Below, piece after piece: positions 1 through 7,366 of a DNA stretch of 40,790 nt; position 1 is the stretch's first letter, and every line of letters begins with the position of its first letter. This DNA is from an uncultured Clostridium sp. (lineage in GTDB: Bacteria; Bacillota; Clostridia; TANB77; CAG-508), in assembly GCA_900554175.1 (NCBI GenBank), contig USGK01000013.1:1-40790 (forward strand), read 5' to 3'. A program made the translations under genes and the position numbers. Below the pieces are notes generated by a model. That model was not told the DNA's origin. It saw nothing but the letters and a program-made list of their open reading frames with translations, and made no database searches.

Positions 1-23
1 TGAATCACTTTTTTTCTATACTT

Positions 24-105
24 TTTTGTTTCACATCAATTGTAACACTACATTTTTTATATTTTTTATATATTTTTTTATAAGTGTCAATGATGTAAAA
101 CAAAA
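24..105. repeat. Imperfect inverted repeat near the IS remnant
   Basis: The arm at 24-50 (TTTTGTTTCACATCA...) and the arm at 82-105 (AAGTGTCAATGATGTAAAAC...) are near reverse complements, differing by one substitution and a few inserted bases, with a T-rich spacer of about 31 nt. It lies just beyond the 3' end of the transposase remnant, so it may derive from transposon ends or be a non-autonomous mobile fragment. It could also simply be an RNA hairpin. The pairing is seen in the sequence; the origin is inference. Confidence 0.4.
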
Positions 106-162
106 TTATATAAAAAATTAATGACTATAATTGAATTGCATAATTAATTATTCCAAATACTT

Positions 163-402
163 CTATCTCCTCTCTTTTTTTCTTTGGGTGTAAGCTACTT
201 CAATATATGTATATTGATAAAACCTTTTGTCTTTTGGTAAATCCTTAGCTTTAGGTACATACTCCACATCTATTTGTCCTTTTTCACGTTTCAAATTTTC
301 CCATAATTCACACAATGTTATTCTTGGATTTCTTCTTACATAATTTCTTATCCCTCTTATTTCTTGTTTCAAATTTATGTGGTAAATATATTTTATTTTC
401 AT
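163..402 (-). pseudogene. IS481-type transposase remnant, internally deleted
   Basis: This 79-codon frame joins two pieces of an IS481-like DDE transposase. Residues 12-41 resemble the N-terminal helix-turn-helix region (NYVRRNPRITLCELWENLK). Residues 43-70 resemble the start of the catalytic core, with GQIDVEYVP carrying the first catalytic Asp and FYQYTYIE corresponding to the family's FYQYTAIDE. Full-length members are roughly 300 residues or more, so the linker between the two pieces and everything after the first Asp motif are lost. No SD stands before the ATG. It cannot be an active transposase. The family call rests on remembered motifs, without alignment. Confidence 0.6.
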
Positions 403-476
403 TATTTTGTATTATAATAGTATTCATAATTTATTATATGATGAAGTCTTAAATATATAATAATTTGAGGAAATCA

Positions 477-575
477 ATGATTAATAAATTAATAAACAAT
501 TATAATAAAATAAATAATATTTTTTATAATATCAGAGATTTAGTTATAAGAAGAGAACTAATTATGGAGAATTAA
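477..575 (+). CDS. Possible 32-residue small ORF upstream of the flavodoxin
   Basis: An ATG at 477 is preceded by GAGG with six bases between, and opens a 32-codon frame rich in Asn, Ile and Arg that ends at TAA 573-575. I recognise no family. It could be a leader peptide for the gene at 613, a fragment of a lost gene, or chance in AT-rich DNA. A TATAAT at 413-418 could serve as a -10 box, but I see no good -35. Confidence 0.22.
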   Translation: MINKLINNYNKINNIFYNIRDLVIRRELIMEN

Positions 576-612
576 AACTAATTTTGAAATTTATTTGAAA
601 GGATTTGATAAA

Positions 613-1050
613 ATGGTTGGAATATATTTTAGTGGAACAGGAAATACAAAATACTGTCTTAATAAATTTTTAGAGTATTATAGTGAAAATAAAGAAAATA
701 AATTATATTCTATTGAAGATAGAAATTGTATAAAAGAAATAATAGCTAATAAAGAAATTACTCTAGCATATCCAATTTATTATAGTGATTTACCAATTAT
801 TGTTAGAAATTTCATTATTGATAATAAAGAGATTTTTAAAAACAAAAATATATTTATTATTGTTACAATGGGATTGTTTAGTGGTGATGGTGCAGGTTGT
901 TCAGCGAGACTGTTTAAAAAATATGGTGCTAATATAATTGGCGGACTACACTTAAAAATGCCAAATTGTATTGGAGATGTAAAAGCATTAAAAAAATCTC
1001 TAGAAGAAAATAAATTAGTTGTAAAAAAAGCAAATATAAAAATAAAATAA
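613..1050 (+). CDS. Flavodoxin domain protein (EFR1 type), C-terminally truncated
   Basis: This is a 145-residue flavodoxin-like domain. It opens with the FMN phosphate-binding loop FSGTGNTKYC and continues with the alternating hydrophobic strands of that fold (AYPIYYSDLP, IFIIVTMG, GLHLKMPNC). This pattern matches the N-terminal half of EFR1-family flavodoxin/ferredoxin proteins, which are usually about 250 residues and carry two [4Fe-4S] motifs in the C-terminal half. Here the frame stops right after the flavodoxin domain and no Cys-rich ferredoxin part follows in any frame before the tRNA. ATG 613 was preferred over TTG 595 because GAAAGGA lies nine bases upstream of it. The gene may be a decayed fragment. 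Confidence 0.6.
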   Translation: MVGIYFSGTGNTKYCLNKFLEYYSENKENKLYSIEDRNCIKEIIANKEITLAYPIYYSDLPIIVRNFIIDNKEIFKNKNIFIIVTMGLFSGDGAGCSARLFKKYGANIIGGLHLKMPNCIGDVKALKKSLEENKLVVKKANIKIK

Positions 1051-1137
1051 ACTGTTGATAAATATAAAAATGATAAATGCAAAGCCTTTACCTCTTTTAA
1101 GAAGGGTATGGGATTAAGTCCGTAAGTTGTCTTCAAA

Positions 1138-1213
1138 TGGAGCCACTAAGCAGAATCGAACTGCTGACCCCCAGATTACGAGGCTGGTGCTCTACCAACT
1201 GAGCTATAGTGGC
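1138..1213 (-). tRNA. tRNA-Thr (anticodon CGU)
   Basis: Read on the minus strand, this 76-nt sequence folds as a cloverleaf. The acceptor stem GCCACTA/TAGTGGC is perfect, the D arm has the AGTTGGTA loop, the anticodon loop CTCGTAA gives anticodon CGT (codon ACG), the T arm is AGCAG-TTCGATT-CTGCT, and CCA is encoded. The discriminator base is T. The innermost anticodon-stem pair (31-39) is a C-T mismatch, leaving four good pairs. The 3' end faces the accessory patch at 1-1137. Confidence 0.95.
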
Positions 1214-1216
1214 ATT

Positions 1217-1257
1217 TTAAAGTAAATCTTTTAATTATTATAAAAGATTTACTTTAA
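1217..1257 (-). terminator. Terminator-like hairpin after the HlyC/CorC gene
   Basis: A perfect 16-bp inverted repeat (arms 1217-1232 and 1242-1257, 9-nt loop) lies 16 nt beyond the stop of the gene at 1274 and just before the tRNA. The arms contain runs of T, but the U-tract after the stem on the minus strand is poor. It may act as a terminator or an RNA-end stabiliser between the protein gene and the tRNA. Confidence 0.5.
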
Positions 1258-1273
1258 TTTTATATAATAAAAT

Positions 1274-2623
1274 TTACTCTTTACTTTCTTCCTCTGATTT
1301 TGCTTCTTCACTTGATTCATTATTTATTTCTACATTATTATTTTTACAAGCTCTTACTTTTACAATTCTTTTGTTTTTTACCTTTTCAATCTTAAACGTT
1401 GCATCTTTTGTTTCAATTGTATCTTTTGCTTTTTCTTCTGGTATTCTACCAAGTTCTTCTATTAAATATCCCGAAAGTGTATCATATTCTCCCTCCGGTA
1501 TTTTAAATCCTAAAATCTTTTCTGTATCATATATCGAAATACTTCCATCTAAAATAAACGTATTATCATCTATTTTTTCAAATTTTTCGTCTATTTCATC
1601 ATATTCATCATATATCTCTCCAACAATTTCTTCCAATATATCTTCAATTGTAACTATACCTGATGTTCCTCCATATTCGTCTATAACTATTGCTATCTGT
1701 TTTTTATTTTTACGCATTTCTTGAAACAACTCATTTACAGGCTTTGTTTCAGGCACAAATAAAGCTTTTTTTACTAATCCTCTTATCTTTGTATTTTTAT
1801 TTTTTTGAGAAATTAATATATCTTTAACATACACAATTCCCTTTATTTCATCTATTGTTTCGTCATATACTGGTATCTTGCTATATCTATCGTCTTCAGT
1901 AAGTTCTTCTATTACATCAGATATAGAAGAATTTATATCAACAGCAAAAATTCTTGTTCTTGGAACCATTATTTCTGAAACAATTTTATCATCAAATTCA
2001 AATACATTATTTATCATCTCTTTTTCTTCTAAATCTATTGCACCTTTTTCTTCTCCAACATCTACCATCATTCTAATTTCTTCTTCGGTAACAGTTTCTT
2101 CTTCTTCACCTGAAACCCCAAATAGCTTAGAAACTAAATTTGTAGAGGCTGTTAAAAATTTAACAAATGGTGCTGTAACTATTGAAACTGTTTTTATAAT
2201 ACCTATTGTTGCAAAAGCTATTTTTTCGTAATGTTTCATTGCTAATCTCTTTGGAACCAATTCTCCAAATATCAAAGTAAAATATGACAATATAATTGTA
2301 ATTATTATAATTGATACACTATTCCATACTCCTACACTTATTGATGGAACAAGTTTATTTAAAACAGGTGCTAATCTGCTAGCAAAAGACTCAGATGCAA
2401 ATGCACTTGATAAAAATCCCGCAAGTGTTATTCCTATTTGAATTGTTGCTAGAAATTTACTTGGGTCTTTTAGCATTTTTTTTATACTTTTTGCTTTTTT
2501 ATTTCCTTCTTTTGCTTGTTTTTCTATTCTTGCATCATTTAATGATATGAAAGCTATTTCCGATGCAGCAAAAAAACCATTTAGTAATATTAACAATACT
2601 AATAATAATATTTCCGAAAGCAT
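1274..2623 (-). CDS. CNNM/HlyC-CorC family membrane protein with CBS domains
   Basis: This 449-residue protein has the full order of the family. Residues 1 to about 190 form the DUF21/CNNM transmembrane domain, with four hydrophobic segments beginning LSEILLLVLLILLNGFFAASE. A tandem CBS pair follows (SKIPVYDETIDEIKGIVYV, then IVIDEYGGTSGIVTIEDIL), and a C-terminal CorC/HlyC domain covers about residues 345-425. A Glu/Ser-rich acidic tail ends the protein. Relatives are implicated in divalent cation (magnesium) export or homeostasis; the hemolysin name is historical. AAAGGAAGG precedes the ATG. It appears monocistronic, with a hairpin behind it. The family call is sure; the substrate is not shown by the sequence. 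Confidence 0.92.
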   Translation of the reverse strand: MLSEILLLVLLILLNGFFAASEIAFISLNDARIEKQAKEGNKKAKSIKKMLKDPSKFLATIQIGITLAGFLSSAFASESFASRLAPVLNKLVPSISVGVWNSVSIIIITIILSYFTLIFGELVPKRLAMKHYEKIAFATIGIIKTVSIVTAPFVKFLTASTNLVSKLFGVSGEEEETVTEEEIRMMVDVGEEKGAIDLEEKEMINNVFEFDDKIVSEIMVPRTRIFAVDINSSISDVIEELTEDDRYSKIPVYDETIDEIKGIVYVKDILISQKNKNTKIRGLVKKALFVPETKPVNELFQEMRKNKKQIAIVIDEYGGTSGIVTIEDILEEIVGEIYDEYDEIDEKFEKIDDNTFILDGSISIYDTEKILGFKIPEGEYDTLSGYLIEELGRIPEEKAKDTIETKDATFKIEKVKNKRIVKVRACKNNNVEINNESSEEAKSEEESKE

Positions 2624-2756
2624 TATTTTTCCTTCCTTTTGGTAATTTAATTTTTTACCTTTTTTGCTTTATTAGATAAAAATTAAGAACTTCCTTTTTA
2701 TCCATTTGCATTTTATCACAAATACTTTCTTTTTTCTACCCCTTTTTAATATTTTT

Positions 2757-3458
2757 TTATTCTTTTATTTCTTTAGCTAATTTTCCAATAGCTTTAGTCT
2801 CTATTCTTGATACGTATGATCTAGATATTCCCATAGATTTAGCTATTTCATTTTGTGTTTTTGGTTTCTTTCCTCCAAGACCAAATCTGAGTTCTATTAT
2901 TGTTCTTTCTCTGTCTTTTAAAATACTTTTCATTTTATCATAAAGTTCTTTTATCTTCATTTTTAGGTCAACCACATCATCTACATTTCGTTCATCATTT
3001 TCTAATACTTCTTCTAATGTTACAACATTATCATCTTTATCTTTTCCTATCGGTTCATTCAAAAAAACTTCTGCATTCAATTTTTTACTTGAACGTAAGT
3101 ACATTAATATTTCATTATCTATACATCTAGATACATATGTAGAAAGTTTTGCTCCTTTTTCTATATTAAAACTATTTATTCCTTTTATTAGACCTATTGT
3201 TCCTATAGATAAAAGGTCGTCTTGATCTATCTTTGTGTTTCCATATTTTTTACATACATGTGCAACTAATCTTAAGTTTCTTTCTATTAGTAAATTTCTA
3301 GCATCTCCGTCTCCATCTTTCATTTTTATTAAAGCTATTCTTTCTTCTTCTAATGTTAATGGCTCTGGAAATAAATTACTCCCTGTAATATATCCTAATA
3401 CAAAAACTGTAACTTTTAAAAACTCAACAAAGTTAGTAAAAAAAAGGCTCGAAAACAT
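2757..3458 (-). CDS. sigK: RNA polymerase sporulation sigma factor, pro-SigK
   Basis: SigK directs late mother-cell transcription (coat, cortex, mother-cell lysis) during endospore formation. The 233-residue product starts at ATG 3458, served by GGAGGTG eight bases upstream; a longer frame runs to 3536 but lacks an SD. Residues 1-22 are a hydrophobic pro-sequence, followed by YITGSNLFPEPL, which matches the mature N-terminus left after SpoIVFB cleavage in Bacillus. Region 2 (RNLRLVAHVCKKY, DDLLSIGTIGLIKGINSF) and region 4 (ERTIIELRFGLGG, a helix-turn-helix ending SRSYVSRIETKA) are intact. No skin-type insertion interrupts it. CATATAAT (minus strand of 3496-3503) resembles a sigma-E -10 element, but its -35 is unconvincing. 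Confidence 0.93.
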   Translation of the reverse strand: MFSSLFFTNFVEFLKVTVFVLGYITGSNLFPEPLTLEEERIALIKMKDGDGDARNLLIERNLRLVAHVCKKYGNTKIDQDDLLSIGTIGLIKGINSFNIEKGAKLSTYVSRCIDNEILMYLRSSKKLNAEVFLNEPIGKDKDDNVVTLEEVLENDERNVDDVVDLKMKIKELYDKMKSILKDRERTIIELRFGLGGKKPKTQNEIAKSMGISRSYVSRIETKAIGKLAKEIKE

Positions 3459-3562
3459 CAAAAAGCACCTCCAAATCTTTATACCAATATATTTTATTAT
3501 ATGGTATAAAAATTCAAAAGTGCCTGACCGTTTCATTTTTAAAAAATTCTTTTTTGTTTTGC

Positions 3563-3591
3563 TTGCATTTTACATAATATAGTGATATAAT
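3563..3591 (+). promoter_or_regulatory. Sigma-A promoter of the gene at 3644
   Basis: TTGCAT (3563-3568), a 17-nt spacer and TATAAT (3586-3591) with an extended TGA just before it make a near-consensus promoter. A GTTCG/CGAAC inverted repeat (3599-3603 and 3612-3616) sits at the expected transcript start and could be an operator or a 5' hairpin. Confidence 0.75.
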
Positions 3592-3643
3592 ATTATTCGT
3601 TCGTTTAAATTCGAACTAATAAATTAAGAAAGGATGATACTGT

Positions 3644-3964
3644 ATGTATCAATCTGCTGCTGGTAATTTTAAAATTTATCAAGCGCAAACCCAGGAAGAA
3701 AAAGAAAAAGTTTTAAGCAAATTAAGTAATGCATTTTATGGCTTAAGGTTTAGCTATTTGTTAGCACCAGATATTGATGATCCAAAAAATGGTGTATACA
3801 GAACCTGTTGCTTTGCAATTACAAATCCTGTACCTAAATGTTTTCTTGAAATTATTATGGAAACCTTTCAACAGTATAAGGTTAAAGAAATTGAGCCTTA
3901 TATAAGCTTAGAAACAGGAAAAAGAACTTTTCTTATTAAATTTCCTATTTGTGAGATAATTTAA
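3644..3964 (+). CDS. Hypothetical protein, 106 residues
   Basis: I do not recognise this family. The product is soluble-looking, has no signal peptide or membrane segment, and begins MYQSAAGNFKIYQAQTQEEK. A central GVYRTCCFAITNPVPK stretch has two adjacent Cys, followed by a predicted helix (CFLEIIMETFQQYK) and a C-terminal strand (TFLIKFPICEII). The pattern suggests a small alpha/beta domain. AAAGGA lies nine bases before the ATG, a near-consensus promoter precedes it and a strong terminator follows, so it is a real single-gene unit. It is the only intact plus-strand gene in the window and diverges from sigK; there is no other hint of function. Confidence 0.8.
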   Translation: MYQSAAGNFKIYQAQTQEEKEKVLSKLSNAFYGLRFSYLLAPDIDDPKNGVYRTCCFAITNPVPKCFLEIIMETFQQYKVKEIEPYISLETGKRTFLIKFPICEII

Positions 3965-3982
3965 AAAAATTTTATCTCATAT

Positions 3983-4016
3983 AAAAGACTGTAGACTTTT
4001 TTGTCTACAGTCTTTT
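3983..4016. terminator. Bidirectional terminator between the 3644 gene and pgsA
   Basis: Arms 3983-3996 and 4003-4016 form a perfect 14-bp stem (AAAAGACTGTAGAC and its complement) with a 6-T loop. T-runs exist on either strand. The convergent genes end at 3964 (plus) and 4018 (minus), so it can serve both. Confidence 0.9.
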
Positions 4017-4017
4017 T

Positions 4018-4620
4018 CTATTTTTTGTTTTTTAATAAAACATCATTACCATTCTTTAAATAATCCCATCCTGAAAATATAGTTGCAAATATACATGTTA
4101 ACATCATAATACTTTCTATCAAATTCATAAAATAATTAACTCCATTTAAAGTTCCTAAAAAACATTCAAATAAAATTCCAGTGTTTAGGTATGCAACTAT
4201 TATAGCAATCATTTGCGTTACTGTTTTAATTTTTCCCCATTTTGATGCAGCAATAACTTTTCCCCCAGATGTTACTGCAACTAATCTATAACCTGAAACA
4301 ACAAATTCTCTAAATAGTATTATTATAGGTATCCATGCAGGAATCCTTCCTTGCTCGACAAGTAGGATAAAAGCGGAAAGTACCAAAATTTTATCTGCAA
4401 TTGGATCTAAAAATTTTCCAAATGTTGTAACTTGTTTATATTTCCTAGCTAAATATCCATCTAATTTATCTGTAATTGAAGCAACTATAAATATAAAATC
4501 TATTATAAAATATGCTACCGGTAACCCCAAAACCTGACCTTGTAAATTTAACATTGGTATAATTACCATTATTGGTACTAATATTATTCTAAATATTGTT
4601 AATCTATTTGGTAAATTCAT
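4018..4620 (-). CDS. pgsA: CDP-diacylglycerol--glycerol-3-phosphate 3-phosphatidyltransferase
   Basis: PgsA makes phosphatidylglycerophosphate from CDP-diacylglycerol and glycerol-3-phosphate, the committed step to phosphatidylglycerol, in the cytoplasmic membrane. The CDP-alcohol phosphatidyltransferase signature is complete: D51-x2-DG-x2-AR-x8-G68-x3-D72-x3-D76. There are about five hydrophobic segments, and the length (200 residues) is normal. GAAAGGA lies ten bases before the ATG. It sits 22 nt downstream of ctpA and closes the ftsE-to-pgsA operon ahead of a strong terminator. CdsA, which makes its substrate, is encoded at 36829-37632. Confidence 0.93.
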   Translation of the reverse strand: MNLPNRLTIFRIILVPIMVIIPMLNLQGQVLGLPVAYFIIDFIFIVASITDKLDGYLARKYKQVTTFGKFLDPIADKILVLSAFILLVEQGRIPAWIPIIILFREFVVSGYRLVAVTSGGKVIAASKWGKIKTVTQMIAIIVAYLNTGILFECFLGTLNGVNYFMNLIESIMMLTCIFATIFSGWDYLKNGNDVLLKNKK

Positions 4621-4642
4621 TTATTTGAAATCCTTTCAAGTA

Positions 4643-5890
4643 TTATTTTTTTAATTCTTCAATAGCTTTTTTTAATTGACTATCATTTTCTTTTGTTACT
4701 GCATATATATTTTTAACTGAATCAGGAAGCTCTATTTCTATATCAGGACTAATCCCTACTTTATGTATTGTAGCACCTTTTGGAGTGTAGTATTCTGCTG
4801 TTGTTATTTTAAGCCCACTTCCATCAGAAAGTGAAAATACAGTTTGAATTACACCCTTTCCATAAGTTTTTGTACCTACAATTTTTGCTTTTTCGTTATC
4901 TTGTAAGCTACATGCTAGAATTTCTGATGCACTTGCAGTATTTTTGTTAACCAAAATAACAATCTCAGTTTTTATAATAGGTTCATTCTCTGATTTAGTT
5001 ATTTGCTCCTTTTTATCTTTATCTTGAGTTGAGATAATTTTTTGACCTTTATCTAAAATATAGTCTGCAATTTTGGTAGACTCATCAACGATTCCTCCAC
5101 CATTATTTCTCAAATCAATTATAAGTGAATTTGCGCCCCTTTCCTGCAATTCTTGATATTTTGATTTAAAATTCTCTGCAACACCTTCATCAAAACTTGG
5201 AATTTTGATATATCCTATGTTTCCATCGAGGATCTCTGCTGTTATTGGATTTGTATTAATCTTTTCTCTTCTGATATCAAATGTTATATTCTCTCCATCT
5301 CTTTCTATAACAAGTTTTACTGTTGTCCCTTCTTCCCCTTTAATATAATTAGAAATATTGTTTAAATCTTTATCTGTATATTCATTTCCATTTACACTAA
5401 TTATTTTATCTCCTGCTTTAATTCCTGCTTTTTCTGCCGGAGTCCCTGGTATAGGATAGTATACTACTACCCTTCCAGAATCCTCATCAGCTATCATATA
5501 AATTCCAATTCCATAAAAAGTCCCTTTTATTTTTTCTGTATATTCAGACATTTCACTTGAAGGAATATATTCTGTATATTCATCTCCTAATCCTTTTACA
5601 TACCCTTCTATTGCAGAGTCCTTTAATTTTTGTTCATCTATGTTATCTGACCATAAATAATATTTATCTATTGCATTTTTTATTTTATTTAAATATGAGT
5701 TTATTGACAATGTCGATCCATTAGATTGTCTTTCACTTGATGAATTTATTGATTTTATAGAACTTAAAACATCATTTTTTGAATAATATTTATACATTGT
5801 AAACAATGTTACCAAAAACGTAATAAATGCTGTTAAAATAACAAGCATTATAATTTTGTATATTTTCTGACTTTGATTTTTATTTTCCAT
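4643..5890 (-). CDS. Carboxyl-terminal processing protease, S41 family (CtpA/CtpB-like)
   Basis: This 415-residue membrane-anchored serine protease has one N-terminal transmembrane segment (about residues 11-33), a PDZ domain (about 118-200, with YGIGIYM and PGTPAEKAGIKAGDKI) and an S41 catalytic domain. The Ser/Lys dyad is visible as S322 in TASASEILA and K345 in TYGKGVIQ. The C-terminal helical tail is shorter than in some homologues. In Firmicutes such proteases trim envelope proteins or sporulation signalling factors, CtpB acting on SpoIVFA in the SigK checkpoint. Its place directly after two cell-wall hydrolases and FtsEX suggests a role in envelope turnover, which is inference. AGAGGAT precedes the ATG. 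Confidence 0.9.
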   Translation of the reverse strand: MENKNQSQKIYKIIMLVILTAFITFLVTLFTMYKYYSKNDVLSSIKSINSSSERQSNGSTLSINSYLNKIKNAIDKYYLWSDNIDEQKLKDSAIEGYVKGLGDEYTEYIPSSEMSEYTEKIKGTFYGIGIYMIADEDSGRVVVYYPIPGTPAEKAGIKAGDKIISVNGNEYTDKDLNNISNYIKGEEGTTVKLVIERDGENITFDIRREKINTNPITAEILDGNIGYIKIPSFDEGVAENFKSKYQELQERGANSLIIDLRNNGGGIVDESTKIADYILDKGQKIISTQDKDKKEQITKSENEPIIKTEIVILVNKNTASASEILACSLQDNEKAKIVGTKTYGKGVIQTVFSLSDGSGLKITTAEYYTPKGATIHKVGISPDIEIELPDSVKNIYAVTKENDSQLKKAIEELKK

Positions 5891-5915
5891 TTTTTATCCT
5901 CTTTTCTTAAAAATG

Positions 5916-5979
5916 AGCAATTTGGTCTTGATGGTAAAAATCATTTAATATGTATTACATCATCTAGTACCAAACTGCT
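5916..5979 (-). other. Imperfect hairpin between the second M23 gene and ctpA
   Basis: On the minus strand AGCAGTTTGGTACTAGATG (5961-5979) can pair with CATCAAGACCAAATTGCT (5916-5933), with a few mismatches and a loop of about 27 nt. CATTTTTAAG follows the stem. It lies 20 nt after the M23 stop and just before the ctpA SD, so it could be an attenuating terminator or a processing site that lowers expression of ctpA-pgsA. Confidence 0.4.
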
Positions 5980-5998
5980 AAATAAATCATCTATTTTA

Positions 5999-7255
5999 TT
6001 ATAAATATGGTAATGGGTTTACTGCTTTATAAGTATTTCCTGATCTTACTCTTACTTCAAAATGTAAATGTGTACCTGTTGAGTTTCCAGTTGAGCCAAC
6101 TGTTCCTATTACTTGCCCTTGTGAAACAGTTTGACCAGGTGATACAGTTCTTGATCCTTCTAACATATGTGCATATACAGTAACCGTTCCATCTCCATGA
6201 CTTATAATTATGTATTCTCCATAACTTCTATATTTACCATTAGGATACTTTAATGCTGTTGAAGTTATTACTGTACCTGCTTTTGCTGCAACAACGCTTT
6301 TTCCAGTTACATTAATATTTATATCTACACCTGTATGTCCTGTATATGAAGGGTATGTCTTGTTTCTTATATTAGCTTTGCTTAAACCTTTTACTGGAAA
6401 AATAAAACCACTTGTACTTGGAGAACTTGTATTACCTGATGAACCACTATTTGATGTATTTGATTTTCCTGAATTATTTTTTTTAGCATTTTCTTCCGCA
6501 GCTTTTCTTGCTGCCTCTGCAGCTGCCTCTTTAGCTGCAATCTCTTTTAATTGTTTATCTATTACAGCCTTGTCTTTTTGTAATTCCTCTAATTCCGCTT
6601 GTGCAACCTTTTCTTCTTCTGACAAATTTGCTGCATATTTTTCTTTTTCTACTTTCGCTTGTTGTAAACTATTTACTTTTACTTGTTTTGAAGTTTTTGC
6701 AGTATCTAATGTTCTTTTATTTTCTTCAAGAGTATCTTTTTCTTTTTCTATCTGATTTTTTTCTTGTTCAATTTTTTCTAACATCTGATTATCATAAGTA
6801 GCAAGTTCTGACACTAGGTAATAACTTGAAATAAAATCTGTTAAACTATTTGATGATAAAAAATAGTCTAAATATGTAGTATTTCCATTTTCATATATAG
6901 TAACTAATCTTTGATTCAATGCTTCTTGATCTTTTTGATATTCTTCTTCATCTTGCTTAATTTTATTTTTTGCCTCTTCTATTTGTTTAGATAAATCATT
7001 TATTTTACCATCAATTTCTTCAACTTCTTGTTCATAATCTGATATCTGAACAGTTAATTTTTCCACAGTATTTAAAGTTTCTGATTTTTTTTCTTGTATA
7101 TCCTCAATTTGATCTTCTGTTTCTGAAATTGTTGAATTCAAATCCTCTTTTTTATTTTGAAGCTCTGACTTATTAGCAGCTGTTACTATATTGTTATATG
7201 TCATAACTTCAACAATAATTACTGCTATTAATAAACCTTTTATAATTTTTTTCAT
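5999..7255 (-). CDS. Secreted M23 peptidase with coiled coil (PcsB/CwlO-EnvC-like), second copy
   Basis: This predicted peptidoglycan endopeptidase of 418 residues starts at ATG 7255. Residues 1-26 are a signal peptide (MKKIIKGLLIAVIIVEV..., cleavage near VTA-A). A long coiled coil (about 28-260) follows, then an Ala/Lys helix, a Ser/Asn/Gly linker, and a C-terminal M23 (LytM) domain. Zinc ligands are H307 and D311 in HTGVDI and H398 in HLHFE; H363 in YAH is also present. The block YLDYFLSSNSLTDFISSYYLVSELA is shared with the neighbouring M23 gene. An upstream TTG (7297) lies before the SD and would destroy the signal peptide. The SD AAGGAGG (7285-7291) is 29 nt from the ATG with a hairpin between; see that entry. 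Confidence 0.88.
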   Translation of the reverse strand: MKKIIKGLLIAVIIVEVMTYNNIVTAANKSELQNKKEDLNSTISETEDQIEDIQEKKSETLNTVEKLTVQISDYEQEVEEIDGKINDLSKQIEEAKNKIKQDEEEYQKDQEALNQRLVTIYENGNTTYLDYFLSSNSLTDFISSYYLVSELATYDNQMLEKIEQEKNQIEKEKDTLEENKRTLDTAKTSKQVKVNSLQQAKVEKEKYAANLSEEEKVAQAELEELQKDKAVIDKQLKEIAAKEAAAEAARKAAEENAKKNNSGKSNTSNSGSSGNTSSPSTSGFIFPVKGLSKANIRNKTYPSYTGHTGVDININVTGKSVVAAKAGTVITSTALKYPNGKYRSYGEYIIISHGDGTVTVYAHMLEGSRTVSPGQTVSQGQVIGTVGSTGNSTGTHLHFEVRVRSGNTYKAVNPLPYL

Positions 7256-7291
7256 AGACTTTTTGATGCAATTCTTTGCATCTTCCTCCTT
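7253..7291 (-). promoter_or_regulatory. SD-hairpin-ATG translation start of the second M23 gene
   Basis: On the minus strand the order is AAGGAGG (7291-7285), AA, then a hairpin GATGCAA-AGAA-TTGCATC (7282-7265; 7 bp perfect, 4-nt loop), then 9 nt, then ATG 7255. The linear SD-ATG gap is 29 nt; with the hairpin closed it is 11 nt. An alternative reading is a 9-codon leader ORF (MQRIASKSL) that starts inside the hairpin at 7281, 3 nt after the SD, and ends in TGA overlapping the ATG as ATGA. The two readings compete, since a ribosome on the leader would open the hairpin. Confidence 0.6.
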
Positions 7292-7366
7292 TTTCAAAGT
7301 TTGTATTCAAATTTTTTCTTCATTAGTTACCAATAATAAAAAAGTTGAAATATTTTAATACTATTC

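Noticed and set aside
780..1136. Minus-strand frame opposite the flavodoxin fragment
   Set aside because: It ends at the tRNA 3' end, has no SD, and the opposite strand shows a clear flavodoxin loop with a good SD.
2757..3458. A skin-type prophage insertion in sigK
   Set aside because: The reading frame is continuous from pro-sequence to region 4, so no rearrangement is needed.
7253..7297. TTG 7297 as the start of the second M23 hydrolase
   Set aside because: It lies upstream of the SD, and would put 14 charged residues ahead of a standard MKK-type signal peptide.
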